NCBI GenBank assembly: GCA_017481495.1
Contig: JAFUPC010000083.1
Location: forward strand, 1-59,232
DNA: 59,232 nt
Direction of reading: 5' to 3'
From: Clostridia bacterium
Lineage (GTDB): Bacteria; Bacillota; Clostridia; Oscillospirales; CAG-272
Part shown: one piece after another, positions 51,534 to 59,232 of the stretch
How the letters are laid out: the number at the start of each line of letters is the position of its first letter
Numbering within the stretch: the stretch's first letter is position 1
Position numbers and translations under genes: made by a program
The notes under the pieces: generated by a model
What the model was told of the DNA's origin: nothing
Database searches by the model: none
What the model saw: only the letters and a program-made list of their open reading frames with translations

Positions 51534-52340
51534 TCAGAACACGAAATTGAGCACGATGACGACCGCCATGAACAGAAGAAGCGCACCGAGCATAAGAAAA
51601 TCCCGTGTATGATAATGCAGCTGTGTCATGCGGGTGCGCCCCTCACCGCCGCGATAACAGCGGCATTCCATCGCAACGGCAAGCTCGTCCGCGCGGTGAA
51701 ATGCGGAAACGAACAGGGGAACCATGACGGGGATCAGTGCCTTTGCTCTCTGCATCAGATTGCCGGACGAAAAGTCCGCGCCGCGCGCCTTCTGTGCGGA
51801 AATGATCTTGTCGGTCTCCTCGATCAGCGTCGGGATGAACCGGAGCGCGATGGTCATCATCATCGAAAATTCATGAACCGGGATATGAAGCACCTTGAGG
51901 GGCGCCAGCACCCGTTCCAGACCGTCCGTCAGCGCAATCGGTGAGGTCGTGTAGGTCAGAAGCACAGAGGAACCGATGATAAGGGAGATGACCCGCACGA
52001 TCATAAAGACCGCGTATTCAATGCCCTCCGCGTAAATTTTGATGAACCCGACGTCCACAAGTAAGTGTTCCCCGGTCGTCCAGAAAATATTGATGACCGC
52101 CGTGAACGCCATGATGAAGAAGACGGCTTTCAATCCGCCCAGAATCAGCTTTGCGGGAATCTTCGACAGAAACATCAAGACAAACGCGCTTGCAAGCACA
52201 AGCACAAAGCTGACGGGATTGTTCGCCGCAAAGATGGTGACGATGTATATAATTATAAGGAAGATTTTCATCCGGGGATCGAGCTTGTGCAGAATCGAAT
52301 TACCCGGAAAATACTGTCCGAGCGTGATGTCCTTGAGCAT
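51534..52340 (-). CDS. ecfT: Energy-coupling factor transporter transmembrane protein EcfT
   Basis: Membrane hub of the shared group-II ECF vitamin transporter; it links the EcfA ATPases to various S components. The 268-residue product begins ITLGQYFPGNSILHKLDPRMK, has about five to six spans and two coupling helices with the Ala-Arg-Gly motifs, QKARGADF and CRCYRGGEGRTRM. It is 3 nt after ecfA2. No S-component gene is in the window, which is normal because they are scattered. Confidence 0.93.
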   Translation of the reverse strand: MLKDITLGQYFPGNSILHKLDPRMKIFLIIIYIVTIFAANNPVSFVLVLASAFVLMFLSKIPAKLILGGLKAVFFIMAFTAVINIFWTTGEHLLVDVGFIKIYAEGIEYAVFMIVRVISLIIGSSVLLTYTTSPIALTDGLERVLAPLKVLHIPVHEFSMMMTIALRFIPTLIEETDKIISAQKARGADFSSGNLMQRAKALIPVMVPLFVSAFHRADELAVAMECRCYRGGEGRTRMTQLHYHTRDFLMLGALLLFMAVVIVLNFVF

Positions 52341-52343
52341 TGT

Positions 52344-53228
52344 TTATCCACGCTCCTTTTCTTTGAAAATACGCAGAACTTCTCTGTAAGCCGAGTCAAC
52401 AGTATAAATGCCGCTCTCAACCGGAATACCCGCTTTCTGCAGTTCCATGATGAATTTCGTGATCTGCGGACGGGAAAGACCTACCTGTTTCAATTCCTCC
52501 GCATGGCAGAAGATGTCATGCGCGGTACCGTAGCGGCTGACGTGTCCGTGGTCGAGCACCATCAGCTTGTCGGCGTAGACCGCCATGTCCTCCATCGAGT
52601 GGCTGATGATGATGATGGTGTTTTTCTTTTCCCGCTGGTAGGCGCGGATGCCGCCGAGAATCTCTTTCCGTCCGCGCGGGTCAAGTCCCGCCGCCGGTTC
52701 GTCGAGCACAAGAATTTCCGGATCCATCGCCATGACACCGGCAATGGCAACCCGCCGTTTCTGTCCGCCCGACAGCTCAAACGGGGATTTCTCAAACAGA
52801 TCCGGCGTGACACCGGCAAAGCGCGCCGCATCCGCTACGCGCCGGTTGATCTCCTCCTGAGACAGTCCCATATTGCCGGGGCCGTAGGCAATGTCACGCA
52901 GAACGGTCTCCTCAAAGAGCTGATATTCCGGATATTGGAACACCAGTCCCACCCGGAACCGCACCGCGCTGATCTTTTTCGGGTCTTCCCAGATGTCACG
53001 TCCGTCGAGCAGAACCTGTCCCTCGGTGGGTTTCAATAGACCGTTTAAGAGCTGTGCGATCGTCGATTTGCCGGACCCGGTGTGTCCCATAAGGCCTGTG
53101 ATGATGCCGCCCTCAAATTCCAGGGAAACGTTTTCTAATGCCGCTTTTTCAAACGGCGTTCCGATGGAATACCGATAGGTCACGTCCCGAAGCGCAATGG
53201 ATGCCGCTTTTTTTGCTTCTTCCATCAA
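52344..53228 (-). CDS. ecfA2: Energy-coupling factor transporter ATPase EcfA2
   Basis: ABC ATPase of the ECF transporter, 294 residues. Walker A is GHTGSGKST, the signature is LSGGQKRR, Walker B is ILVLDEPAAGLDP and the H-loop His is in IIISHSMED. GLVFQYPEYQLFEETV is the characteristic Q-loop of EcfA2-type proteins. Its start overlaps ecfA1 by 4 nt. Its role is to power uptake of vitamins such as riboflavin, folate or biotin together with EcfA1 and EcfT. Confidence 0.93.
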   Translation of the reverse strand: MMEEAKKAASIALRDVTYRYSIGTPFEKAALENVSLEFEGGIITGLMGHTGSGKSTIAQLLNGLLKPTEGQVLLDGRDIWEDPKKISAVRFRVGLVFQYPEYQLFEETVLRDIAYGPGNMGLSQEEINRRVADAARFAGVTPDLFEKSPFELSGGQKRRVAIAGVMAMDPEILVLDEPAAGLDPRGRKEILGGIRAYQREKKNTIIIISHSMEDMAVYADKLMVLDHGHVSRYGTAHDIFCHAEELKQVGLSRPQITKFIMELQKAGIPVESGIYTVDSAYREVLRIFKEKERG

Positions 53229-54103
53229 TGCTTCCCTCCTATTTCGTGATACAGCTTTGCCAGAATTTCCACCGCTTCCGCCGAATGCAGAATGTCCGCC
53301 GGGATCGCAAAGCCCGCTTCCGTGCGCAGACGGTTGACAAGATCGGTCACCTGCGGAACGTCAAGACCGACACTTTTCAGTTTATCGACCTGCGAGAAGA
53401 CTCGGCGCGGTGTATCGTCGAGAAACAGCTCGCCTCGATTCATGACCATCACGCGGTCAGCGCGGAGCGCTTCGTCCATGTAATGCGTGATGAGCAGAAC
53501 GGTGATACCCTTTTCGCGGTTCAGCCGTTCAATGGTCTCCATGACCTCCGCACGGCCGATGGGGTCGAGCATTGCCGTGGATTCGTCAAAAATGATGCAG
53601 TCCGGCAACATGGCGATGATGCCCGCAATGGCAATGCGCTGTTTTTGACCGCCCGACAGCTGAGAGGGCGAATGGCGCGCAAATTCCGTCATGTTGACTG
53701 CCCGCAAAGCATCGTCCACGCGGCGGCGGATCTCCCCGGGCGCAATGCCGAGATTTTCCGGGCCGAACGCAATGTCTTCTTCCACGATGGTTGCGACAAG
53801 CTGGTTGTCGGGGTTCTGGAAGACCATGCCGATCTTGCGGCGGAGGTTGTAGATGTCGTCCTCGGTGAGGTTCTCATCGGTAACGTCCACACCGCCGACC
53901 CGCAGTTTACCGCTGTCGGGCGTCAGGATCATGTTGCACAGCTTTGCAAGGGTCGATTTTCCGGAGCCGTTGTGTCCGAGAATGGCGACGAACGAACCCG
54001 CTTCAATACCGAATGTCAGGTTTTTGATAACTGGCAGAGCCGTTCCGTCCTCGCTTTTGTAGGAGAAGCAGAGATTTTCCGCTTCAATAATATAATTACT
54101 CAT
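53225..54103 (-). CDS. ecfA1: Energy-coupling factor transporter ATPase EcfA1
   Basis: The other ABC ATPase subunit, 292 residues. Walker A is GHNGSGKST, the Q-loop is GMVFQNPDNQLVATIVEEDIAFGPENLG, the signature is LSGGQKQR, Walker B is IIFDESTAMLDP and the switch His is in LLITHYMDE. QNPDNQ distinguishes EcfA1 from EcfA2. Walker B ends in Asp-Glu-Ser where Asp-Glu-Pro/Ala is common. First of the ecfA1-A2-T-truA block. Confidence 0.93.
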   Translation of the reverse strand: MSNYIIEAENLCFSYKSEDGTALPVIKNLTFGIEAGSFVAILGHNGSGKSTLAKLCNMILTPDSGKLRVGGVDVTDENLTEDDIYNLRRKIGMVFQNPDNQLVATIVEEDIAFGPENLGIAPGEIRRRVDDALRAVNMTEFARHSPSQLSGGQKQRIAIAGIIAMLPDCIIFDESTAMLDPIGRAEVMETIERLNREKGITVLLITHYMDEALRADRVMVMNRGELFLDDTPRRVFSQVDKLKSVGLDVPQVTDLVNRLRTEAGFAIPADILHSAEAVEILAKLYHEIGGKH

Positions 54104-54127
54104 AGTTTCCGTTGTGTTTCGATCTGA

Positions 54128-55009
54128 TTATTTTCTCATCCAATATGCCGACGACCCGCACGGCAGAATCGCGCCGGTCTGTGTGACCGGAATCCCGATC
54201 TCATCGGCAAAAATCGTACCGTTCCCATTCCATCGCTGCATGGAAAGATGCAGAATATACGCCATCGCGGACGGCGACAGTCCCGTCGTGTAGGAATTGA
54301 TGAGGACGAACAAGGGGTCATCGGACAGCACCTTCGTTCCCAGCTCCACAAATTCTCCGACGGAATCCTCCAGCTTCCAGACCTCTCCGTTCGGCCCGCG
54401 GCCGTAGGACGGCGGATCCATGATGATGGCGTCGTATTTGTTCCCGCGGCGGATTTCCCGTTCCAGAAATTTTTTGCAGTCGTCAACGATGTAGCGGATG
54501 GGGGCATCGGAAAGCCCGGACAGTGCGGCGTTTTCCTTTGCCTGCGCGACCATGCCCTTTGCCGCATCGACATGAACGACAGATGCGCCCGCCTTTGCCG
54601 CCGCGACAGTAGCACCGCCGGTGTAGGCAAACAGATTCAGAACGCGCACCTCGCGCCCTGCCGCTGTTTCCGCCTTGATGAGACCCGAAAACCAGTCCCA
54701 GTTGACCGCCTGCTCCGGGAACAGTCCGGTATGCTTGAAGCCCATCGGCTTGATCTTGAATTGCAGTCCCAGTTCTTCATAAGCAAGTGTCCACTCCGCG
54801 GGCAGACGGCAGATGTCCCACGAACCGCCGCCGCCGGAGCTTCTGTGATAGGTCGCATCGGCTTTGTTCCAGAGGGGATGCCGCTTCTGATTCTTCCAGA
54901 TGACCTGCGGGTCGGGACGGACAAGGGTGTACTTCCCCCAGCGTTCCAGGCGCATCCCGTCGGAGGTATCGAGAAGCTCGTATTCGTTCCAGTTGTTTGC
55001 TGCTCTCAT
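54128..55009 (-). CDS. RlmI-like class I SAM-dependent methyltransferase
   Basis: A 293-residue methyltransferase similar to RlmI/RlmK-type 23S rRNA cytosine/guanine methyltransferases, but without an N-terminal PUA domain. The SAM-binding motif is VLNLFAYTGGATVAAAKAGA with an acidic residue after VVHVDAAKGM, and IIMDPPSYGRGPNGEVW is the catalytic motif. The target is most likely rRNA, inferred from the family. It lies 18 nt after ruvB and 24 nt before ecfA1. Confidence 0.85.
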   Translation of the reverse strand: MRAANNWNEYELLDTSDGMRLERWGKYTLVRPDPQVIWKNQKRHPLWNKADATYHRSSGGGGSWDICRLPAEWTLAYEELGLQFKIKPMGFKHTGLFPEQAVNWDWFSGLIKAETAAGREVRVLNLFAYTGGATVAAAKAGASVVHVDAAKGMVAQAKENAALSGLSDAPIRYIVDDCKKFLEREIRRGNKYDAIIMDPPSYGRGPNGEVWKLEDSVGEFVELGTKVLSDDPLFVLINSYTTGLSPSAMAYILHLSMQRWNGNGTIFADEIGIPVTQTGAILPCGSSAYWMRK

Positions 55010-55027
55010 AGATGATTCTTTCCTTAA

Positions 55028-56155
55028 TTATTCTTCGTTGTTGTCAAAAAGCGACATCTGCGGATTTGCGTTTTCACTTCCGCCGCGTGCGGCGACGTTT
55101 TTCGGCGGTAGTCCGAGATGCTCGTATGCAAGCCGTGTCACGGTACGTCCGCGCGGCGTGCGGTTCAGAAAACCGATCTGCATAAGATACGGCTCGTAAA
55201 CGTCCTCCAATGTGACCGCTTCCTCGCCGACGGTCGCCGCCAGCGTTTCCAGCCCCACAGGCCCGCCGTCGTAGAACTTGATGATGGTCTCCATCATCCG
55301 ACGGTCGGTGTTGTCAAGACCCAGTGCGTCGATCTCCTGTGCACGGAGCGCAAAATCGGCAATTTCCCGCGTCACGATGCCGTCGCCCTTGACCTGTGCG
55401 AAGTCGCGGACCCGTTTGAGAAGCCGGTTCGCAATGCGCGGCGTTCCGCGGGAACGGGATGCAATTTCTCTTGCGCCTGTTTCGTCAATGCCGACATCCA
55501 GAATGCGGGCGGAACGCTGAACGAGCGTCGTCAGCTCCTCTGGCGTGTACAGTTCCAGCTTCAATACCACACCGAAGCGGTCGCGCAGAGGCTGTGTCAA
55601 TTGTCCCGCGCGGGTCGTTGCACCGATGAGCGTGAATTTTGCCAGCGGCAGACGGATGGAACGCGCCGCCGGGCCTTTGCCGATGATGATGTCAAGCGCG
55701 TAGTCCTCCATCGCTGGATAGAGGATTTCCTCGACCTGCCGCGGCAGACGGTGAATCTCGTCGATAAACAGCACATCGCCCTCTCCGAGATTGGTGAGCA
55801 GTGCCGCAAGGTCGCCCGGCTTTTCAATGGCGGGGCCGGAGGTCACGCGGATGTTGACGCCGAGTTCGTTTGCAATGATGGCGGACAGGGTTGTTTTGCC
55901 AAGCCCGGGCGGGCCGTACAGCAGAACGTGGTCGAGCGCTTCTCCGCGCCCTTTTGCCGCATCAATATAGATTTTCAGGTTTTCCTTTGCTTTTTCTTGA
56001 CCGATGTATTCCGACAGCGTTTTCGGACGGAGACCGACGTCGATCTCGCTGTCCTCTTCCCTGGGGGTGCGGTCAACGATGCGGCTTTCGTAATCAAATT
56101 CCTCGCCGTCATCCATATCAAGGCTGTTTTCTCTCGGATCGTATAAATTCTTCAA
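55028..56155 (-). CDS. ruvB: Holliday junction branch migration helicase RuvB
   Basis: Hexameric AAA+ motor that drives branch migration with RuvA. The 375-residue product contains [18 protein letters not shown], Walker A GPPGLGKT (81–88), Walker [10 protein letters not shown], sensor [13 protein letters not shown] and the C-terminal winged helix [37 protein letters not shown] in parts. The start codon is a TTG at 56155 with AGGAG 10 nt upstream. This gives about 40 residues before the usual RuvB beginning, an acidic extension common in Clostridia. Confidence 0.95.
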   Translation of the reverse strand: MKNLYDPRENSLDMDDGEEFDYESRIVDRTPREEDSEIDVGLRPKTLSEYIGQEKAKENLKIYIDAAKGRGEALDHVLLYGPPGLGKTTLSAIIANELGVNIRVTSGPAIEKPGDLAALLTNLGEGDVLFIDEIHRLPRQVEEILYPAMEDYALDIIIGKGPAARSIRLPLAKFTLIGATTRAGQLTQPLRDRFGVVLKLELYTPEELTTLVQRSARILDVGIDETGAREIASRSRGTPRIANRLLKRVRDFAQVKGDGIVTREIADFALRAQEIDALGLDNTDRRMMETIIKFYDGGPVGLETLAATVGEEAVTLEDVYEPYLMQIGFLNRTPRGRTVTRLAYEHLGLPPKNVAARGGSENANPQMSLFDNNEE

Positions 56156-56179
56156 GATGCAGTTTCTCCTGTTTCGGAA

Positions 56180-56782
56180 TTATTTCATCAGTTTTTTGAG
56201 TGCCGCCGTGATCATGTCCTCCAGCGGCAGAGTCGTATCGACCGTTTTCAGAACCGCGGTCGCCTCGGCACGGGTGTAGCCGAGCACCAGAAGCGCGTTC
56301 ATCGCTTCGCTCAAATTGTCGCGGCCCGGCAGAAGCTCCGCTGCGGAATCTGCGGGAGAATCGTCCTCGGCGAGCTGCTTTGCCAGTTTGTCTTTCAGTT
56401 CCAGAATGATGCGCGCGGCGGTCTTTGCGCCCAGTCCCTTTGCCTTTGCAATCGCTTTGGTGTCTCCGGTGCCGACCGCAACGGCAAACTGTTCCGGTGT
56501 CATCTGGGAAAGAATGCTCAAAGCCGCCTTCGGCCCGACCCCGGAGATGGTGATGAGAAGTTTGAACGTGTTGAGTTCTTCCTGCGTGTAAAAGCCGAAT
56601 AAGTCAAGGCCGTCTTCCCTTACGTTCAGATAGGTAAAAAGCGTGATCTTTTCTCCACGCTTCGGCGACAGCTTCGCGTGGGTCTTTGCGGAGACCGTCA
56701 TATAGAACGCGATGCCGTTGTTGTCAACGATCGCCGCGTTGATCTCGGTGGTAACAAGCGTACCGGTGATGGAATAGAACAT
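56180..56782 (-). CDS. ruvA: Holliday junction branch migration protein RuvA
   Basis: Four-way-junction-binding partner of RuvB, 200 residues. The N-terminal OB-fold starts MFYSITGTLV. The helix-hairpin-helix repeats are visible as LLITISGVGPKAALSILS and KAKGLGAKTAARIILELKDKL. The C-terminal RuvB-binding domain is ALLVLGYTRAEATAVLK. AAGGAAC precedes the ATG. It lies between ruvC and ruvB, the common order. Confidence 0.95.
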   Translation of the reverse strand: MFYSITGTLVTTEINAAIVDNNGIAFYMTVSAKTHAKLSPKRGEKITLFTYLNVREDGLDLFGFYTQEELNTFKLLITISGVGPKAALSILSQMTPEQFAVAVGTGDTKAIAKAKGLGAKTAARIILELKDKLAKQLAEDDSPADSAAELLPGRDNLSEAMNALLVLGYTRAEATAVLKTVDTTLPLEDMITAALKKLMK

Positions 56783-56809
56783 GGTGAAAGTTCCTTTTGT
56801 GTTGTTGTC

Positions 56810-57325
56810 TTATGTCAGTCGTGTCTTTTTCTGATTGTAGAACGACGCCAGCTTGGAGCATCCCGAATGTGCGTGGCAGACGGCGATGGCAAGTGCATCA
56901 GCGGTATCGTCGGGCTTCGGGACGTTTTTCAGGCGCAGAAGCGATGCGACCATCGTCATGACCTGCTTTTTTTCGGCGCGGCCGTAGCCGACAATAGCGG
57001 ACTTGACCTGAAGCGGTGTGTATTCCGCAATGCGCAGTCCCTTTTGGATGCCGGCAAGCAATATGACCCCGCGCGCTTCCGCGACCGCGATGCCCGTTGT
57101 GATGTTCGTGTTGAAGAACAGCTCCTCCACCGCCATCTCGTCCGGCTTGTAAAAATCAATGATCTCGCACAGCTCACGGTAAACGGTTTCCAGCCGTACT
57201 TCCACGTCAAGCCCCGCTTCGGTCGTGATCGCACCGTAGGCGATCGTTCTGAATTTATTCTGATTATATTCGATGACACCCCAGCCGACAATGGCAATGC
57301 CGGGGTCGATTCCAAGAATGATCAT
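56810..57325 (-). CDS. ruvC: Crossover junction endodeoxyribonuclease RuvC
   Basis: Resolves Holliday junctions by symmetric nicking. The 171-residue product has the catalytic acidic residues in the expected places: Asp in ILGIDPG (residue 7), Glu in MAVEELFF, and the Asp pair in KPDDTADALAIAVCHA. A longer frame reaches 57613, but the ATG at 57325 gives the normal MIILGIDPG start and overlaps the upstream gene's stop by 4 nt. Confidence 0.95.
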   Translation of the reverse strand: MIILGIDPGIAIVGWGVIEYNQNKFRTIAYGAITTEAGLDVEVRLETVYRELCEIIDFYKPDEMAVEELFFNTNITTGIAVAEARGVILLAGIQKGLRIAEYTPLQVKSAIVGYGRAEKKQVMTMVASLLRLKNVPKPDDTADALAIAVCHAHSGCSKLASFYNQKKTRLT

Positions 57326-58476
57326 ACCGCTAAATACACCCCGAACAGCGTGAACTGCGGCACGCAGAGATACAGATACGTCAGCATCGCCGCGATGTCG
57401 CCGTTTTCCGCGGGAGAATCGAGGTCCTCCGTATTTTGTGCGCGGAAGATGAGATCGTATGTACGCTCGCCGTCGTCGTAGTCCATCGGAATGGTATCCA
57501 CGCGCACCAAGGTCAGATGATACTGTGCCGCGGCGCAGAGCAGCTCGGAGAGCGGATGCTCGTCCCGCAGAACGGCGCGGAATTCCAGATACAGTCCCTC
57601 CCAGTCTTCGCACTCCGCCGGGCGCGGCACGCAGACATTCTTGCGCAGAAGCGCGTAACGGGTCGTGACATCGGTGTCCTCAGTGGTGACGGAACAGGTG
57701 CAGGCGATGCGCAGGTCATACTTCATTAAAAGCGAGTAGAAGCGCAGAAGCTTGCCGTCCACGGAATTTTCCATTGGGAGAATGCAGGCAGAAGCGCGGT
57801 CGTAGTACAGCGCCTCACACACGCCGGGGAAATCGGAATAGTACGCCGCCGTCGTATGATGCAGTACCGTCTGGAAGCGCGAATAGGCGCGGTCAGTATA
57901 GGTATTGCGCAGATATGCCACGCGATCTCCGACCGGGCGCGGTGCGCGGACATCCAGATCCGGTGCGGTGTCGTCCTCGATGTGATCCTCTTCCTTGACC
58001 AGATCCGTGATCGCCGCGATCCACGCGCCGCCATACGGTTCATTTTCATCGGAACGGTAATCCCGCTCCCACGAATTTGCGTTTCTGGATGCCGCGATTT
58101 TATAAATGCGGTCGTTGATGTGCGCCAGCCGCTGACAGAGAGAAACGCGCTCCGTGTGCTGCATGGTACGCAGGGCAGATGCGATCTCTGCCGACGACAG
58201 CATATCCTCGGGGACGGTGATCTGCCGCTCTGTCATTTCAGAGAAGCGTTCCGGAAAATGCTCGTCCCGGATGAGCTGTTCGCAGACGTCCTCCGGATAT
58301 TCGTTGGAAATGTCCGAAACGAACGCGCGCACCTTTTCGCAAAGCAAGGCTTCCCGTTTTTCCGACAGGGATGCCGCCGCTTCGTCCAGACGCGATAAGT
58401 TGGTATCGGTGATGCGGATCTTCTCCGACAGCTGCATTCCCCGCAGTCTGCCGCCCGCATCCCAGCGCTTTGCCAT
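57322..58476 (-). CDS. Prephenate dehydratase-like (PDT+ACT) protein with altered motifs
   Basis: A 384-residue protein. Residues ~1–150 are helical, charged and unassigned. From residue 187 the sequence follows a prephenate dehydratase: VAYLRNTYTDRAYSRF (normally YLGPxGTYSxxA), then EALYYDRASACILPMENSVDG (the PIENS motif), LMKYDLRIACTCSV and TTRYALL (the TRF motif). Residues ~295–384 match the ACT domain, with HPLSELLCAAAQYHLTLVRV, a DTIPM where ESRP binds phenylalanine, and a C-terminal FTLFGVY. The glycine loop GPxG and ESRP are missing, so catalysis and feedback control look changed. GGGAGG precedes the ATG at 58476. It heads the long operon and overlaps ruvC by 4 nt. Confidence 0.75.
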   Translation of the reverse strand: MAKRWDAGGRLRGMQLSEKIRITDTNLSRLDEAAASLSEKREALLCEKVRAFVSDISNEYPEDVCEQLIRDEHFPERFSEMTERQITVPEDMLSSAEIASALRTMQHTERVSLCQRLAHINDRIYKIAASRNANSWERDYRSDENEPYGGAWIAAITDLVKEEDHIEDDTAPDLDVRAPRPVGDRVAYLRNTYTDRAYSRFQTVLHHTTAAYYSDFPGVCEALYYDRASACILPMENSVDGKLLRFYSLLMKYDLRIACTCSVTTEDTDVTTRYALLRKNVCVPRPAECEDWEGLYLEFRAVLRDEHPLSELLCAAAQYHLTLVRVDTIPMDYDDGERTYDLIFRAQNTEDLDSPAENGDIAAMLTYLYLCVPQFTLFGVYLAV

Positions 58477-58547
58477 ATGGTATTCCTCCCGGTCGGTTTT
58501 CCGGATGTTATCTTCCAAAAGAGGTCAGAAATCCGGTTATCCATAAT

Positions 58548-58576
58548 AGTATACCATATTTTTCTTCAATTTGCAA
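58548..58576 (-). promoter_or_regulatory. Sigma-A-type promoter heading the 16-kb operon
   Basis: On the minus strand TTGCAA (58576–58571), 17-nt spacer, TATACT (58553–58548), 71 nt before the PDT-like gene. Confidence 0.8.
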
Positions 58577-58600
58577 TGCCGGCACAGATTTTTTTCCTTA

Positions 58601-58927
58601 TTATAAAAGATTGTTTACATTTTCAGCACCCAAAGAACCGTTGTCGGCGGGAATACCGGTCGATGCGCGGAAATCGACGTATGGGATTCCCTCATTTCCG
58701 GGAATATTATTTGTGGGAACATCGTTCCGTGGAAACGTGTATCCCGGAAACCAGAGCGGGTCGGAAAACGGCAGTCCCATCGTCATGTGTGGCGAAACAG
58801 GCGGATATATTCCGCTCCCGGATGTCAGGTGATATGGGATATTTTCCGCAAGGGTGCGCGCGCGCTCTTCATCGGTAACGGTCGCTGTACGATCGGAAAA
58901 TTGCCGAGATTCTTCGTAGGGTTTCAT
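58601..58927 (-). CDS. Small hypothetical protein, Pro/Gly/Asn-rich
   Basis: A 108-residue protein not recognised as any family. The N-terminus is charged (MKPYEESRQFSDRTATVTDEERARTLAE in parts); the middle and end are rich in Pro, Gly, Asn and aromatics (GIYPPVSPHMTMGLPFSDPLWFPGYTFP). No membrane span or cysteine. The composition recalls small spore-coat or surface proteins, which is only a hint. AAGGAG with a 9-nt spacer supports the ATG at 58927. It lies just upstream of the promoter of the long operon. Confidence 0.55.
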   Translation of the reverse strand: MKPYEESRQFSDRTATVTDEERARTLAENIPYHLTSGSGIYPPVSPHMTMGLPFSDPLWFPGYTFPRNDVPTNNIPGNEGIPYVDFRASTGIPADNGSLGAENVNNLL

Positions 58928-58997
58928 GTTTTTGCTCTCCTTTTTCAACTTTTCGTAAATTTTTTGAAACCGCAGATATATATTTTGCGTTTTCCGG

Positions 58998-59026
58998 TTT
59001 ACAATTCGCTTTTTTTGTGGTAAAAT
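58998..59026 (+). promoter_or_regulatory. Sigma-A-type promoter upstream of the membrane miniprotein
   Basis: TTTACA (58998–59003) and TAAAAT (59021–59026) with a 17-nt spacer, 58 nt before the 37-codon gene. Confidence 0.6.
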
Positions 59027-59084
59027 ATTAGTATCTGTGTATCATTCTGCCCGGAGATGGATACACTTGGCATGAGGTGATTTC

Positions 59085-59198
59085 ATGCAGAAGCACAGAA
59101 ACCGGGTGCCGTTTCTGCTTGGAATGTGTGTCGGCGGTGCCGCCGGACTTCTGTTCCTTGCAGTATACTGGCTGACGGTCTTAAACAAATTATTTTGA
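59085..59198 (+). CDS. 37-residue single-span membrane miniprotein
   Basis: A short gene with a clear ribosome site (GAGGTGA, 59074–59080) and a promoter upstream. The product starts MQKHRNRVPF (basic), followed by a hydrophobic segment LLGMCVGGAAGLLFLAVYWL and a short tail ending KLF. It has one membrane span and a positive N-terminus, so the N-terminus probably faces the cytoplasm. It lies 10 nt before the next start codon and is likely co-transcribed. No function can be assigned. Confidence 0.6.
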   Translation: MQKHRNRVPFLLGMCVGGAAGLLFLAVYWLTVLNKLF

Positions 59199-59208
59199 GG
59201 TATTCCCG

Positions 59209-59232
59209 ATGAGACTTGACAAATACATGACC
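59209..59232 (+). CDS. Start of a probable S4-domain RNA-binding protein, cut by the window edge
   Basis: Only eight codons are present (MRLDKYMT). MRLDKY/F is the usual opening of S4-domain proteins such as RsuA/RluB-type pseudouridine synthases. GAGG sits 8 nt before the ATG. Confidence 0.45.

Noticed and set aside
58601..58948. The upstream TTG start giving 115 residues for the small Pro/Gly-rich protein
   Set aside because: AAGGAG is at 9 nt from the ATG at 58927 and overlaps nothing useful for the TTG.
1..59232. Search by eye for tRNA genes, CRISPR arrays, insertion sequences and phage genes
   Set aside because: No regularly spaced repeats, cloverleaf-like sequences, transposase or integrase motifs were noticed. 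A tRNAscan/ISfinder-type search would be needed to exclude them fully.

Overview
The window comes from a moderately GC-rich, spore-forming anaerobic member of the Bacillota (class Clostridia). Three things point there: a sigE–spoIIGA–spoIIID sporulation cluster, an oxygen-sensitive class III ribonucleotide reductase (nrdD-nrdG) and a B. subtilis-like ecfA1-ecfA2-ecfT-truA block. Several glycan-active enzymes (GH95, GH36, a DUF4838 protein, a sialate O-acetylesterase) suggest a gut- or rumen-type carbohydrate user; that habitat is an inference. No rRNA, tRNA, CRISPR array, transposase or phage gene was recognised.

Layout. 1–4.4 kb: a GH95 glycosidase cut by the left edge, then sigE, spoIIGA and spoIIID, all on the minus strand. 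4.4–8.5 kb: a phosphotransferase-fold kinase, a sorbitol/sorbose-phosphate type dehydrogenase with a palindrome inside its promoter, and a minus-strand trio (ogt, a glycerophosphodiesterase, a zinc-ribbon protein). 8.7–18.9 kb, plus strand: tldD-pmbA, GH36 alpha-galactosidase, citrate synthase with a split chromate-type transporter, and a PadR / HAAS (DUF1700) / small membrane protein / DUF4097 envelope operon. 19–28 kb: DUF4838 protein and sialate esterase (minus), pepF (plus), a lipoprotein (minus), then marR and dxs (plus) separated by a perfect 18-bp palindrome. 28–36 kb is a mosaic accessory stretch. It holds an AraC regulator, an unexplained structured intergenic element, a serine hydrolase, a lower-GC lipoprotein/SGNH hydrolase pair next to a gene stump, an FAD oxidoreductase, a double-GNAT protein and a decayed response-regulator receiver gene. 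36–42 kb: nrdG-nrdD, then two divergent orphan solute-binding lipoproteins.

42.4–58.5 kb is a 13-gene, roughly 16-kb minus-strand run, mostly joined by 4-nt overlaps or gaps under 40 nt, with a good sigma-A-type promoter at its head. In order of transcription it encodes a prephenate-dehydratase-like protein, RuvC, RuvA, RuvB, an RlmI-like methyltransferase, EcfA1, EcfA2, EcfT, TruA, a DUF5711 protein, a CvpA-like protein, a zinc-finger Clp ATPase and finally a 1265-residue P-type ATPase homologue. The last gene is the most striking object here. It keeps the whole P2-type ATPase architecture, but the phosphorylation motif, the A-domain TGES motif and both HAD motifs have been replaced, so it looks like a pseudo-pump with a long acidic tail. 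The first gene of the run is a second apparently repurposed enzyme, a complete PDT+ACT protein with altered motifs. The right edge carries a 37-residue membrane miniprotein and the first codons of a probable S4-domain protein.

All functions were assigned by reading motifs in translations. No database or structure search was run.
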